A DNA stretch of 21,756 nt from a virus, in the IMG/VR virus record IMGVR_UViG_3300026292_000040, positions 1 through 21,756 of that record; one strand, written 5' to 3'. Shown here piece by piece: positions 1-7,921 of the stretch (its first letter is position 1; the number at the start of each line of letters is the position of its first letter). A program made the translations under genes and the position numbers. The notes under the pieces are model-generated. The model ran no database searches. It had not been told where the DNA came from and saw only the letters and a list, made by a program, of their open reading frames with translations.

Positions 1-1122
1 ATTATTGGTTCTCTTGTAACAGTTGTTGCATCATTATTGGCAGGTGAACCATTAGGTAAGGCACTCTTTAGAGGACTAGGTGCTGCATTAGGTGGTGTTC
101 TTGGTTCATTCATACCTATTCCAGTACTGGGTACAATGCTTGGAGAAGGTATTGGTATATTTGTTGCTGACTTACTCTATGAAGGATTCATGGGTAAGGG
201 ATGGAAAGCTGCGGGTGCTAAGTTAAAAGAAACATTCATGGGTCTTGTAACTGGTGCTGGTAAGATAGGTAAAGCAATAATCAGTTGGTTATTTGGTGGT
301 GGATTAAAGACTCTACTAGAGAAAGCTGGTACTGGTATCAAAGAGTTTTTCCAGAAAGGAACTAAGAGATTTGTAGATAACTTCCCTAAACGTAAGTTCC
401 CAACGGGTAACATTGGACAGTTCTTGACTGGTATCTTTGATAAGATGAAGTTGGGTTGGGCAATCAATCCTAAAGTCATTCCGATGCAAAGAGACGAGTG
501 GAAGACTAAAGGAGCATTGTCCTTGAACAAGCAGGGAATAGGAGTAGATAATTTACGTAATATATTTGAGAAAGATCTTAATTATAGTATTCCTCAGATG
601 TTTGGAAGTGCATTCACAGCTGTTGGAATGAAGGGTCTTGTAGATGATGATGGTGAAGTTAAGGGTATACCTGCTTTAGATCAATTGTTTAACCCTATCT
701 TTATGGCTAAACATATTGGTAGTTCATTCTTTGGTGGCGGTGAATCTGCTAAGGCAGAACCAGGTGGTAATGTAACACCTCAACCTAAGAAGAATATGTT
801 GGGTAAGATAATGCCTGATGAGTTCCAGAGTGAGGAGTATCTTGCACATAGGGATGGATCTGATAGTGATGCATCTCAGTTTGCTGATGGTGGAGGACAT
901 GAGGATGTCTTCTCTGATTATGCTAATGCTCCTGCTGAGGAGGAATCAGTTAAAGATGTATCATCTCAAGCAGCACTTGATAGTGCAACTGCTGATGTGG
1001 AAGAATCTGGTAGTGGACCAGTTCCTGTCATGCTTCCAGTAAGTAAAGCAGTAACTATAAATAGCCAAGGAGGGAAACCAACGGTTATCTTTAAGAGAAA
1101 ACTTGCCGCATATATTGAATGA
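1..1122 (+). CDS. Tape-measure-like tail/baseplate protein, 5' end missing
   Basis: The reading frame is open from the first base to the TGA at 1120-1122, so the gene begins left of the window and 373 residues are visible. A TTG at 37 is in frame, but nothing suggests it is the start. The visible N-terminal third is rich in Gly, Ala and hydrophobic residues (GALGGVLGSFIPIPVLGTML and following), as in membrane-active or tape-measure-like tail proteins. It is followed by basic Lys-rich helices. The last third is acidic, with Asp/Glu/Ser clusters and a short FADGGG motif, and the end is again basic. It overlaps the next gene by 4 nt (ATGA), so the two are probably translationally coupled. The next gene has the same kind of hydrophobic/Gly-rich region, which suggests a shared role in the tail interior or baseplate. 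I do not recognise a specific T4 counterpart; virion location is inferred from neighbours and composition. Confidence 0.75.
   Translation: MIGSLVTVVASLLAGEPLGKALFRGLGAALGGVLGSFIPIPVLGTMLGEGIGIFVADLLYEGFMGKGWKAAGAKLKETFMGLVTGAGKIGKAIISWLFGGGLKTLLEKAGTGIKEFFQKGTKRFVDNFPKRKFPTGNIGQFLTGIFDKMKLGWAINPKVIPMQRDEWKTKGALSLNKQGIGVDNLRNIFEKDLNYSIPQMFGSAFTAVGMKGLVDDDGEVKGIPALDQLFNPIFMAKHIGSSFFGGGESAKAEPGGNVTPQPKKNMLGKIMPDEFQSEEYLAHRDGSDSDASQFADGGGHEDVFSDYANAPAEEESVKDVSSQAALDSATADVEESGSGPVPVMLPVSKAVTINSQGGKPTVIFKRKLAAYIE
1056..1063 (+). promoter_or_regulatory. T4-type late promoter core TATAAATA inside gene end
   Basis: A perfect TATAAATA, the T4 late promoter consensus, lies inside the 3' end of the preceding coding region. 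In T4 the core sits at about -13 to -6, so transcription would begin near 1069. That is about 50 nt before the ATG at 1119 of the tail hydrolase gene. Only one other perfect 8/8 match was found in the window (9919). The coding context means chance cannot be excluded. Confidence 0.45.
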
Positions 1123-3035
1123 AAAAGCAAAAAGACGGAAGTAGTACTAAAATAAGGTTTTACAAGTTTGTTAACCCTCGTACCTCTGTGATGACTGAGA
1201 GTGAGGGTGTAGTTGCTGGCGACATTATTGCCCAGAAGACAGTTAAAGGTATTAATAGTTTAGGCATCACCTTTAATAGCTTTGCTATTATAATGAAGGA
1301 GATGAAGGAGTCCATGATAAGTGCTCATGGTGCTCAGAATGAACTCATAGATGACCTAGCACATTCTGCATTAGAACCAGATCCTAGTGATAATTTAACC
1401 CCTAAGAAAAAGAAAAGGTCTGGTTTTCAAGATTTTATTAAACCTGTTGTAGCAGGATTCTTTGAATCTCTTGCTAAGTTGGGTGGATTTTTGTTTAAGG
1501 CATTCGTAGGTCGTGCTATACTACAGTGGATTGCCGATCCTAAAAACATTGAAAAATTAGAGACCATCTGGAAGGGAATGATGGGTTTCGCCAAGTTCCT
1601 GATGGGTTTTGTTGGAGGTGTAGTTGGTAACATGCTGGATGGTATTGCTAAGGTGTTTGATCCGAACGCAAGTTGGTGGGAGAAGATAAAAGGGTTTGGT
1701 CAATTTTTCATTGCACTGGGGGCAGGATTACTGGCACTCAGGTGGTTAAAAAATCCGTTGAAATTAGTAAAGGACTTTATTTGGGTGCTTAAAACATTAT
1801 ACAAAAATCTAGTTAAAGGTATGAAACGCATGAAGATGCGTAAACCTAGGATTGGAGGAAAAGGAGGATTAGTTAAAGGACTTGTTTTGACTGCTGCTAC
1901 TGCTGTTACAGCAATGGCAGTAACTAATGCTATGAGTGGTGGTGATGATACTGAGGAAGGTGCACCAGAAATGGCGAAGGGTGGATGGATCTCAGGTCCA
2001 ATGTCAGGATATCCTGTATCTTTAACTGGTAAGGGTGTTGACTTTATTGGTCATGGAACTGAGTATGTTGCAACTAGATCAGAAGGTGGTAAGGTTGAAC
2101 CACAGAAATTTGCTGGTGGTGGATTTGTAGTACCATTTAACACTCCAGCAACTAAGACTAATCCTGGTTTAACATCACAACGTATGCTAGAAGCAGGTGG
2201 GATGGGATTTGACATGGGTGGTATATTCAATACTAAGAACATGCCAAGTTTCTCTGAAGGTGGTCTGATTGAAGGAACTAATGAAGAGAAGTGGGCACAG
2301 GTTAAAGGTATGGCAGAGAAATCAGGTGCTAAGTATCCTAATGTAGTTGCTGCACAGTTTGCTTTAGAATCTGATTGGGGTCGTGCAACAGGTGCTAAAA
2401 ATAATTTCTTTGGTATTAAAGCAACTCCAAGTGAATCATCTACTAATTCTGCAACTCAAGAGGTTGTAAATGGTAAAACTGTTAATACTGCTGCAAACTT
2501 CAAGAATTTTTCATCACCTCAAGCATCAATTGATCATCTAGTTACTCAATGGTATAAAGATTATAAAGGATATACAGGTGTCAATAATGCTGGTTCTGCT
2601 ATGGAAGCAGCAGGAATGCTTAAGTCTGAAGGATATGCTACTGATCCTGCCTATGCTAAAAAATTACAGCAATTGATTGCTAGATATGGTAAGATAGATT
2701 CTGTTGCACCTAAAGCACCAAGAGATAAAGGTAGTAATGCTGCTAACATAACTCCTGGTAATACAGAATCCTTAGTTGCACAACAAACTGCAACAACAGG
2801 AACTGCAAAGGTTGAAGCAGTTGCCACTCGGAAAGCAACTGCGGATGCTACAGTAACAGCAGCAACTGCTATTGCTACTTCTGTATCTGCTAAATCATCT
2901 CAGGATGCAACTAATGCTGCTGCTGCGGCACAAGGTGATGGAGGTGGTACAATTGTAGTTCCTATGAACGAATTACCAGAGATTGTACAATTCCGACCTA
3001 AGTTCGGACTATTTGGAGCAAGCGATGTCGGTTAA
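1119..3035 (+). CDS. Tail protein with glucosaminidase-type cell-wall hydrolase domain
   Basis: The product has 638 residues. Residues 1-100 are charged and end in a KKKKR run. Residues 100-275 carry hydrophobic, Gly-rich helices (for example MGFVGGVVGNML) and a basic stretch. Residues 287-340 contain a GGWISGPMSGYPVSL - FIGHGTEYVA - GGGFVVPFNTPAT pattern that I associate with tail/tape-measure proteins of cyanomyoviruses. Residues about 389-527 look like a FlgJ/endo-beta-N-acetylglucosaminidase-type domain: VVAAQFALESDWG with Glu417 as likely catalytic acid, then NNFFGIKA, then GYATDPAYAKKL. The remainder is Ala/Thr-rich. The likely role is local digestion of host peptidoglycan during infection, the job done in T4 by the lysozyme domain of gp5. 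It overlaps the upstream gene by 4 nt and the hub gene by 11 nt. The domain assignment rests on motif reading and family knowledge. Confidence 0.82.
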   Translation: MKKQKDGSSTKIRFYKFVNPRTSVMTESEGVVAGDIIAQKTVKGINSLGITFNSFAIIMKEMKESMISAHGAQNELIDDLAHSALEPDPSDNLTPKKKKRSGFQDFIKPVVAGFFESLAKLGGFLFKAFVGRAILQWIADPKNIEKLETIWKGMMGFAKFLMGFVGGVVGNMLDGIAKVFDPNASWWEKIKGFGQFFIALGAGLLALRWLKNPLKLVKDFIWVLKTLYKNLVKGMKRMKMRKPRIGGKGGLVKGLVLTAATAVTAMAVTNAMSGGDDTEEGAPEMAKGGWISGPMSGYPVSLTGKGVDFIGHGTEYVATRSEGGKVEPQKFAGGGFVVPFNTPATKTNPGLTSQRMLEAGGMGFDMGGIFNTKNMPSFSEGGLIEGTNEEKWAQVKGMAEKSGAKYPNVVAAQFALESDWGRATGAKNNFFGIKATPSESSTNSATQEVVNGKTVNTAANFKNFSSPQASIDHLVTQWYKDYKGYTGVNNAGSAMEAAGMLKSEGYATDPAYAKKLQQLIARYGKIDSVAPKAPRDKGSNAANITPGNTESLVAQQTATTGTAKVEAVATRKATADATVTAATAIATSVSAKSSQDATNAAAAAQGDGGGTIVVPMNELPEIVQFRPKFGLFGASDVG

Positions 3036-4392
3036 AAGACAAGCGGGTGAAACCTCGCTCAAAGTATATCTATTAGAAGATGATGCCAAGACCCCACGTA
3101 AGGGATCAGGTGGTGAACAAAACTTAGTTGAACTTGTATCTGAATTAAAGATTGTTGAGAGTATCAGTAGTCCTACCATCAGAGCAGAGATGGCAATGTT
3201 TGATGCTACTGATTTTATTAACACACTACATGGTAATGATTACTGGAAGATTATATTAGAAGCAGGTGATAAACAACATCAATATATTCTTCAATGTTAT
3301 GAAATAACTGCTAGACTACGAGAAGAGAAGAAGGAAGCATACGTTATCAATTTAGTATCTACTGAGTTCATCTATAATGAAACGATTAATATATTTGGTG
3401 CTAAAAAACCTATAGATGGTGGGGTTCATGTTAAAAATATTCTCAAGGATTCTGATAATAAGGGTTTAAACACTGGTAAGAGTGTATTCATTGAGAAGAC
3501 TAAGAAATTTAGATATACTGCTGTTAACTGGAGACCATTTGATGCTATTAATTTTATTGCCTCTAAGGTTGTAAGATCAGGATCTACTGGTGATAAATCA
3601 CAAGGTGCATTTATTTTCTTTGAGAATGCTAAAGGATTTCATTTTAAGAGTATTGATCAATTGATTGAAGATACTGTTCAGAATAAACAAAAACCAACCT
3701 ATGTGTATGGTCAGAAGAGTATTGAAGATAATCCTTTAAAGAATCAATTCCTTATTGATAAGGTATCATATCCAACAGCATATAATTCTTTAAAGAGTCT
3801 TAGATTGGGTGCATGGTCTGGATATGTTATGGGAATTGATCCAACTACTCTACGTGAATCATTCTTACCAACTAGGAGTAAGAAAGTTACTGCTAGGACT
3901 GATACCTATGAATATACAAAAATCTTTAAGAGTATGTCTATTCTAGAAAAAGGTGGTAAGATGCCTATTGATACTGCTAACAGTCAAATGAAATCTCTTC
4001 TAGGTAGACCTAAGAGAATTAAGTATCAGGTGTTGCCAACTCATTTATATGATGTACCAAAGGCACAAGCAGTTAAACAATGGGCATCAGAAAAAGCAGG
4101 TACATATCAGGGAAAGAACTTAAATGAGTATATGAATGTTGCATCATATAATTATGTGAGAAAGAAATCATTAGAAGCAATTCAACTTGTTATTGAGGTT
4201 CCAGGCAACCTTGGACTCTATGCTGGAGAGGGTGTGAAGGTTGAAATACCTAGAATGTTAGCAAAAGGAAAAAAAGTAGAACTTGACAAAATGTACAGTG
4301 GCAACTATCTTATAGGTGGTGTAGTACACACTTACAAAGTCACGAATACCCAGACTACACTGCATTTACTCAAAGATAGCATCAAAGTTTAA
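3025..4392 (+). CDS. Baseplate hub protein, gp27-like
   Basis: The product has 455 residues from the ATG at 3025. The frame is open further upstream (an ATG at 2983), but 3025 keeps the overlap with the preceding gene to 11 nt and gives the plausible N-terminus MSVKRQAGETSLKVYLLEDD. The N-terminal part contains a typical hub pattern (LVSELKIVESISSPTIRAEM, then AMFDATDFINTLHGNDYW). The C-terminus SGNYLIGGVVHTYKVTNTQ followed by LHLLKDSI is the pattern expected of gp27/gpD-type tail hub proteins, where the chain returns to a tube-like beta domain. It would form the trimeric hub joining the tail tube to the spike. Context agrees: the gp5-like spike gene follows shortly after. T4 gp27 is about 390 residues, so this is somewhat longer. 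Sequence similarity to T4 itself is low, so the name is by pattern and context. Confidence 0.68.
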   Translation: MSVKRQAGETSLKVYLLEDDAKTPRKGSGGEQNLVELVSELKIVESISSPTIRAEMAMFDATDFINTLHGNDYWKIILEAGDKQHQYILQCYEITARLREEKKEAYVINLVSTEFIYNETINIFGAKKPIDGGVHVKNILKDSDNKGLNTGKSVFIEKTKKFRYTAVNWRPFDAINFIASKVVRSGSTGDKSQGAFIFFENAKGFHFKSIDQLIEDTVQNKQKPTYVYGQKSIEDNPLKNQFLIDKVSYPTAYNSLKSLRLGAWSGYVMGIDPTTLRESFLPTRSKKVTARTDTYEYTKIFKSMSILEKGGKMPIDTANSQMKSLLGRPKRIKYQVLPTHLYDVPKAQAVKQWASEKAGTYQGKNLNEYMNVASYNYVRKKSLEAIQLVIEVPGNLGLYAGEGVKVEIPRMLAKGKKVELDKMYSGNYLIGGVVHTYKVTNTQTTLHLLKDSIKV

Positions 4393-4398
4393 TAAATA
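4391..4398 (+). promoter_or_regulatory. Late promoter core AATAAATA
   Basis: TTTAATAAATATT spans the end of the hub gene. The stop codon TAA (4390-4392) forms the left part of the core. The predicted start of transcription is near 4404, about 20 nt before the CP12-like ATG at 4426. It differs from the T4 consensus only at its left end (AATAAATA instead of TATAAATA). Confidence 0.5.
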
Positions 4399-4425
4399 TT
4401 AGGGTATTCATAGAATAAATTACAA

Positions 4426-4653
4426 ATGACTACAATTGAACAGCATATTGAGCATGATAAGGAGATCCTTGATGATCCTCAACTTAATCCTGCTGCACGT
4501 CGCCATTACAAAGAAGAATTACATGATCTCATAGAGTATGAAGAGCATCACCACGAAGAGATCGTAGCAGGAGATCATCACGATCCAAATTGTTTAGAAC
4601 TATTTTGTGACCAGCATCCAGATGAACCTGAGTGCTTAGTGTACGACGATTGA
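4426..4653 (+). CDS. CP12-like protein keeping only the C-terminal Cys loop
   Basis: The product has 75 residues, the usual length of CP12. The C-terminus LELFCDQHPDEPECLVYDD closely follows the cyanobacterial CP12 ending, in which two cysteines eight residues apart (here Cys61 and Cys70) are followed by an R/L-V-Y-D/E-D tail. In CP12 this loop enters the active site of NADPH-dependent GAPDH, and a second, N-terminal Cys pair allows phosphoribulokinase to bind, switching off the Calvin cycle. Here the N-terminal half has no cysteine; residues 28-42 (HYKEELHDLIEYEEH) resemble a degenerate AWDAVEEL helix. A third Cys lies at 56. The protein is very acidic and His-rich (HHHEE, DHHD). It lies between the hub gene and a small basic gene, behind a late promoter core. 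Inference: a phage effector of host carbon metabolism that can bind GAPDH but perhaps not phosphoribulokinase. An unrelated small structural protein is the alternative. Confidence 0.7.
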   Translation: MTTIEQHIEHDKEILDDPQLNPAARRHYKEELHDLIEYEEHHHEEIVAGDHHDPNCLELFCDQHPDEPECLVYDD

Positions 4654-4678
4654 CAAATTGCTAAATAAGTGGTATGCT
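4650..4678 (+). promoter_or_regulatory. Sigma70-like promoter with extended -10, late core in spacer
   Basis: TTGACA (4650-4655), then a 17-nt spacer, then TATGCT (4673-4678) preceded by TGG, which gives an extended -10. The spacer also contains CTAAATAA (4661-4668), a late promoter core. Start of transcription by the sigma70 reading would fall on about 4685, the A of the next ATG. By the late reading it would be near 4674. The TTGACA overlaps the stop codon of the CP12-like gene. Confidence 0.55.
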
Positions 4679-4684
4679 GGGCTC

Positions 4685-4816
4685 ATGATGAGACTCAAAA
4701 ACCACGAAACTCCAAGAAAGATGGGTCGGAACGTCAAGTCTAAACTTGCATCCGCCCGTCTTCGGCAGCTCAAGAAGCGTACAAAGACCTTGATTAAGAA
4801 ATTGAATTCACAATGA
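4685..4816 (+). CDS. Small very basic protein, 43 residues
   Basis: This short ORF fills the gap between the CP12-like gene and the oxygenase gene. It starts ATGATG at 4685 (a start at 4688 is equally possible) and ends TGA at 4814-4816, overlapping the next ATG by 4 nt (ATGA). The product (start MMRLKNHETPRKMGRNVKSK) is almost wholly Lys/Arg-rich with few acidic residues, suggesting nucleic-acid binding. Its base composition is more GC-rich than the neighbours (for example TCCGCCCGTCTTCGGCAG). The coupled ATGA overlap and a well-placed promoter support a real gene. I do not recognise a family. Confidence 0.6.
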   Translation: MMRLKNHETPRKMGRNVKSKLASARLRQLKKRTKTLIKKLNSQ

Positions 4817-5373
4817 ACATTATACCAACCTTCCCTTACCCTGTATTCATTGATGAGTACGATATCAAGGAGAAGTTTATTGATCAATTAGAAGAGCATT
4901 GGGATGAAACTATCAGAGAGAAAGAAAATCCTCTGTTCATGTTCAAGGGTAAAATGCATGAGTGTGATGAATTATATGATTATGTGACAGAGAAAGCACA
5001 GTTTATGATTACGGAAGTAATGGGTCTGAAGGGTGAAGTTGATATGATTCACACTGAAACTCATGCCTCTAACTTTGGTACTATTATTCCACCTCACATA
5101 CATCCTAACTCGTACTTAACAGCATATTATTTTGTTCAGTTTGATGAGGATAAAGGGCATACACCATTAGTAATTAATAATCCATTCTATCAGAGCAATG
5201 TTCCAGCATTTCGTTACGAGTCAACGAAACCTACAATGTGGTCTAGTGAGAATTTTATACCACCATTGAAAGAAGGTAACCTAATTATATTTCCTGCTAA
5301 TCTACAACACTTCTTTCCTAAGCAAGATGCGGATGATCGTATCATAGTGACGTTTGATTTCGTGGCTAAATAA
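4813..5373 (+). CDS. Putative 2OG-Fe(II) oxygenase (phage type)
   Basis: The product has 186 residues. Residues 92-108 (IPPHIHPNSYLTAYYFV) carry an H-x-H motif (His95, His97). Residues 155-166 (GNLIIFPANLQH) contain the distal His166, and Arg176 in DRIIVTFDF could hold the carboxylate of 2-oxoglutarate. This order, HPNS - hydrophobic strand - FP-x4-H - R, is the layout of the double-stranded beta-helix family of putative phage 2OG-Fe(II) oxygenases (PF13759 type). Substrates are unknown for most phage members; protein or nucleotide hydroxylation have been proposed for the fold. The start at 4813 overlaps the small basic gene by 4 nt. The gene ends just before a late promoter core. A purely structural cupin without catalysis cannot be excluded. 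Confidence 0.72.
   Translation: MNIIPTFPYPVFIDEYDIKEKFIDQLEEHWDETIREKENPLFMFKGKMHECDELYDYVTEKAQFMITEVMGLKGEVDMIHTETHASNFGTIIPPHIHPNSYLTAYYFVQFDEDKGHTPLVINNPFYQSNVPAFRYESTKPTMWSSENFIPPLKEGNLIIFPANLQHFFPKQDADDRIIVTFDFVAK
5366..5372 (+). promoter_or_regulatory. Late promoter core CTAAATA
   Basis: GGCTAAATAATC spans the end of the oxygenase gene; its stop codon TAA (5371-5373) forms the right part of the core. The predicted transcript would start near 5378, about 19 nt before the spike gene ATG at 5397. The spacing matches the other late promoters of the window. Confidence 0.5.
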
Positions 5374-5396
5374 TCAAGTATAGTTAACGTAGGTTC

Positions 5397-7901
5397 ATGG
5401 TTACCACAGTTGATAACATCATAGGAGAATCAAAATCCGATTTTATTGGAAAGGATGGTTTCTTTTGGTGGATTGGTGAGGTTGAAGATACTAGAGATCC
5501 TCAGATGATTGGTAGGGTCAAAGTTCGTGTGCTTGGATATTATACTGGTGCAGAAGCAGGATTTAGAAAAGATTTAGAAACAAAAGATTTACCTTGGGCA
5601 CAAGTACTTCAACCAACAGACCAACCAGGATGTGAAGGACTAGGAAAGTCTTCTCACCAAATGAGACCTGGTGCTATTGTTATGGGTTTCTTCCTTGATG
5701 GTGAAGAAGCACAGTTCCCCATTGTTATGGGTATACTGAGGATGACTCAGAATAGTGGTAAGACATTAGATCCTAAAAATAGTTCATTTATATTTTCAGA
5801 AGGTATTATCAGAGATAATATCAACCCTACTACTAATCAGATTGGTAACAGTCCTGTAGGTGGTAAACATCTTTCAACTAGCACTACTGCTGTTAAAGAA
5901 GCAGGTAATACTACTGCTGAGTTACCTAATGCTGCAAACCCTGGTTCTGGATTAGCAACTCAAACTGGTGTTGCTGGTTCTAGTGCTAACTCAAGTAAAC
6001 CAAAATTCCCAAGTAAACCTATACCTGCTGCTAGTGGTGTTGGTGGTCCTTGGCAGACATTAGATTATAAGTTAACACAACTGGTAGAAGATATTGCTGC
6101 TACTGCTGGACAGGTAACTAAGAATGAGAATGGTGACTTCATTAGTATTATAGAGAATAAGGTTGTTAACATGGAGGCACTGCTGGATAAAGCAGAGGCA
6201 TTCCTTGGTGCAGTTATGTCTCAGGTTATATCAGCATTTAAAGAGCAACTTACTATCATTGCTGGTAAAGTTCTAGAGATAGTTAATACCATAGCATCAT
6301 TAACTGGTATACCATTTGTAGTTCTAGCAATTGTACAGGCAGTTATTCAAGCATTATTATCACAGATTTGTGGTCTGGATGGATTGATTGGAGGTATGCT
6401 TGCTAATCCTATGGCAGCGATCAACGGTATTATTGATAATATCATTGGGAAAGCTATGGATGCCATGACTGCTGCTACTGCTGGTATGCAGAAGTTAATT
6501 GAGTCAGTTACATGTGCAGTTCGTGAAGGTTTAAGTGTTGTTACTTCTGCATTGCAACTTGTTAAAGCAGCAACATCTGTTGCTGAAGGATTCAGTACAC
6601 TTTCAAAAGCATGGGAAAGTGGCAAGGATATTATGAGTGCTGCTACTGATATGAATAAGATTAACCTAGCAAGTATAGGACAGTTAATCTCATTGATATT
6701 CAGTTTGTTTGACTTTGGTGGTTGTGGAAGAGAAGCAGGTAAGAATGCACAGGATCCGATGGGATTCTATCCACTACTAGGTTCTACACAATGTCCCGCA
6801 GATGATTTAGATAATTTAAAAGATAAGATCGGAGAGAAATATGGTCCTTGTGGAGGTGGAGGTAAGTCTAACCTCTTTGATGCCATATATGCTGATGCCT
6901 CACCATATCTAACTGCTGCCCAGAACTTTATTAATGGTGCATATAATATGCAGTTGAGCACACCAGGTCGTGATGCAACTGTAGTTAAGACTGCTAGTGG
7001 AATGACAGTCCATAGTGTGTCATTGGATAATAAACAACTCACAAGGTATAAAGCTCTTGTTGAGTCTGGAATGTCAGAAGAGGATGCTGCAAAGGAATCT
7101 ACTAGAGTTAACCCAGATCAAAAAGCAGAAGCACCAGATCCATTAGTCGCTACGCACATTCAGGAACCTGGCAACTTCACAATGGATGTTGGTAAGGATA
7201 AAGCAACAACCACAGGTGGTCATTGGATTGAAACTGTTGATGGTGATATAAGATTAAAATGTTCAGGTGACTTCCACCTTGATGTTGGTGGTGGTCTGTT
7301 TGTTAATGCTCAGTGTGCTCCTAACAAAGGAGGAAGTAAGAACCAGAAGGCAATGGTTAACATTGGTTCTGACTTATCAGTTGATGCTAAAGGACATATA
7401 CAAATACAGGGTATTGGATCCACTGTTGCTGGTAAGGGTGGAACTCAAGCACAGGTTATCAGTCCACAGGGTACTACTAAGATTGACGCAACATCATATG
7501 AAATCAATGCTGGTGAGATAAAATTATCTGCTGCTAACTCAATTACAATGACTGCTCCTGCGGAGTATCATTTCATCAATACTATTACAGGTATCATACC
7601 TAAAGGTAAGACAGGTATATTCAGTACAGTTGGTGGTCCTGTTGACTATGTACTATTCCCTGCTCCATCTGCTGATCCTATTCCAAGATTTTCTATTAAC
7701 ACAGTTGGTCCTTTCCTAGTCAACTGTGCTGCTGGTGGTGCTTTATTCACAGTCGCTGCTGGTGTATTCTCGGCAAACGTTGCTGCTGGTGCTGCTAATA
7801 TTACTGCTAGTGCTGCTGTAGCGATTACTGCTGGATTAGCAATGACTCTTACTGCTAAGGGAATTGTTAAGGTTTCTGGAGCATCTATCCAACTCAACTA
7901 A
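5397..7901 (+). CDS. Baseplate spike protein, gp5-like (OB fold plus beta-helix, no lysozyme)
   Basis: The product has 834 residues. Residues about 20-120 look like a gp5 OB-fold domain: GFFWWIGEVEDTRDPQMIGR then VKVRVLGYYTG, DLPWAQVLQP, RPGAIVMGFFLDGEEAQFPI and VMGILR. Residues about 120-225 are a Ser/Thr/Gly/Pro linker. Residues about 225-445 are long hydrophobic or amphipathic helices (for example IPFVVLAIVQAVIQALLSQI). From about residue 590 to the end the chain is beta-rich and repetitive (GGHWIETVDGDIRLKCSGDF, HLDVGGGLFV, then NIGSDLSVDAKGHIQIQG), as in the needle-like triple beta-helix of gp5/VgrG spikes. The role is the membrane-piercing tip of the tail, docked on the gp27-like hub. 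T4 gp5 carries lysozyme between OB fold and helix; no lysozyme motif is seen here. Cys residues around 325-490 are unexplained. Confidence 0.78.
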   Translation: MVTTVDNIIGESKSDFIGKDGFFWWIGEVEDTRDPQMIGRVKVRVLGYYTGAEAGFRKDLETKDLPWAQVLQPTDQPGCEGLGKSSHQMRPGAIVMGFFLDGEEAQFPIVMGILRMTQNSGKTLDPKNSSFIFSEGIIRDNINPTTNQIGNSPVGGKHLSTSTTAVKEAGNTTAELPNAANPGSGLATQTGVAGSSANSSKPKFPSKPIPAASGVGGPWQTLDYKLTQLVEDIAATAGQVTKNENGDFISIIENKVVNMEALLDKAEAFLGAVMSQVISAFKEQLTIIAGKVLEIVNTIASLTGIPFVVLAIVQAVIQALLSQICGLDGLIGGMLANPMAAINGIIDNIIGKAMDAMTAATAGMQKLIESVTCAVREGLSVVTSALQLVKAATSVAEGFSTLSKAWESGKDIMSAATDMNKINLASIGQLISLIFSLFDFGGCGREAGKNAQDPMGFYPLLGSTQCPADDLDNLKDKIGEKYGPCGGGGKSNLFDAIYADASPYLTAAQNFINGAYNMQLSTPGRDATVVKTASGMTVHSVSLDNKQLTRYKALVESGMSEEDAAKESTRVNPDQKAEAPDPLVATHIQEPGNFTMDVGKDKATTTGGHWIETVDGDIRLKCSGDFHLDVGGGLFVNAQCAPNKGGSKNQKAMVNIGSDLSVDAKGHIQIQGIGSTVAGKGGTQAQVISPQGTTKIDATSYEINAGEIKLSAANSITMTAPAEYHFINTITGIIPKGKTGIFSTVGGPVDYVLFPAPSADPIPRFSINTVGPFLVNCAAGGALFTVAAGVFSANVAAGAANITASAAVAITAGLAMTLTAKGIVKVSGASIQLN

Positions 7902-7906
7902 ATCTA

Positions 7907-7915
7907 TGGTATAAT
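7907..7915 (+). promoter_or_regulatory. Extended -10 promoter TGGTATAAT, predicts leaderless mRNA
   Basis: TGG followed by the perfect -10 hexamer TATAAT (7910-7915) lies just after the spike gene. No -35 match is seen (ATCCAA at the expected place), which fits an extended -10 promoter. Initiation seven bases after the hexamer would fall on 7922, the A of the next ATG. The same 6-nt gap is seen at 18620-18632 and 4673-4685. Confidence 0.6.
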
Positions 7916-7921
7916 ATCGCT

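Noticed and set aside
177-530. Minus-strand open frames here and elsewhere in the window
   Set aside because: They lie opposite well-supported plus-strand genes, and no promoter or ribosome site was noticed for them.
818-1042. Plus-strand frames overlapping larger genes (818-1042, 7267-7521, 13582-13872)
   Set aside because: They are shifted readings of recognised genes with low-complexity, Leu/Met/Val-rich or unlikely composition.
2551-2570. TGGTATAAAG inside the hydrolase gene
   Set aside because: It encodes W-Y-K-D in the hydrolase domain and no start codon follows.
4283-4311. TTGACA-17-TATCTT inside the hub gene
   Set aside because: The match is in conserved-looking coding sequence and more than 100 nt from the next start; a late core nearer the gene explains expression.
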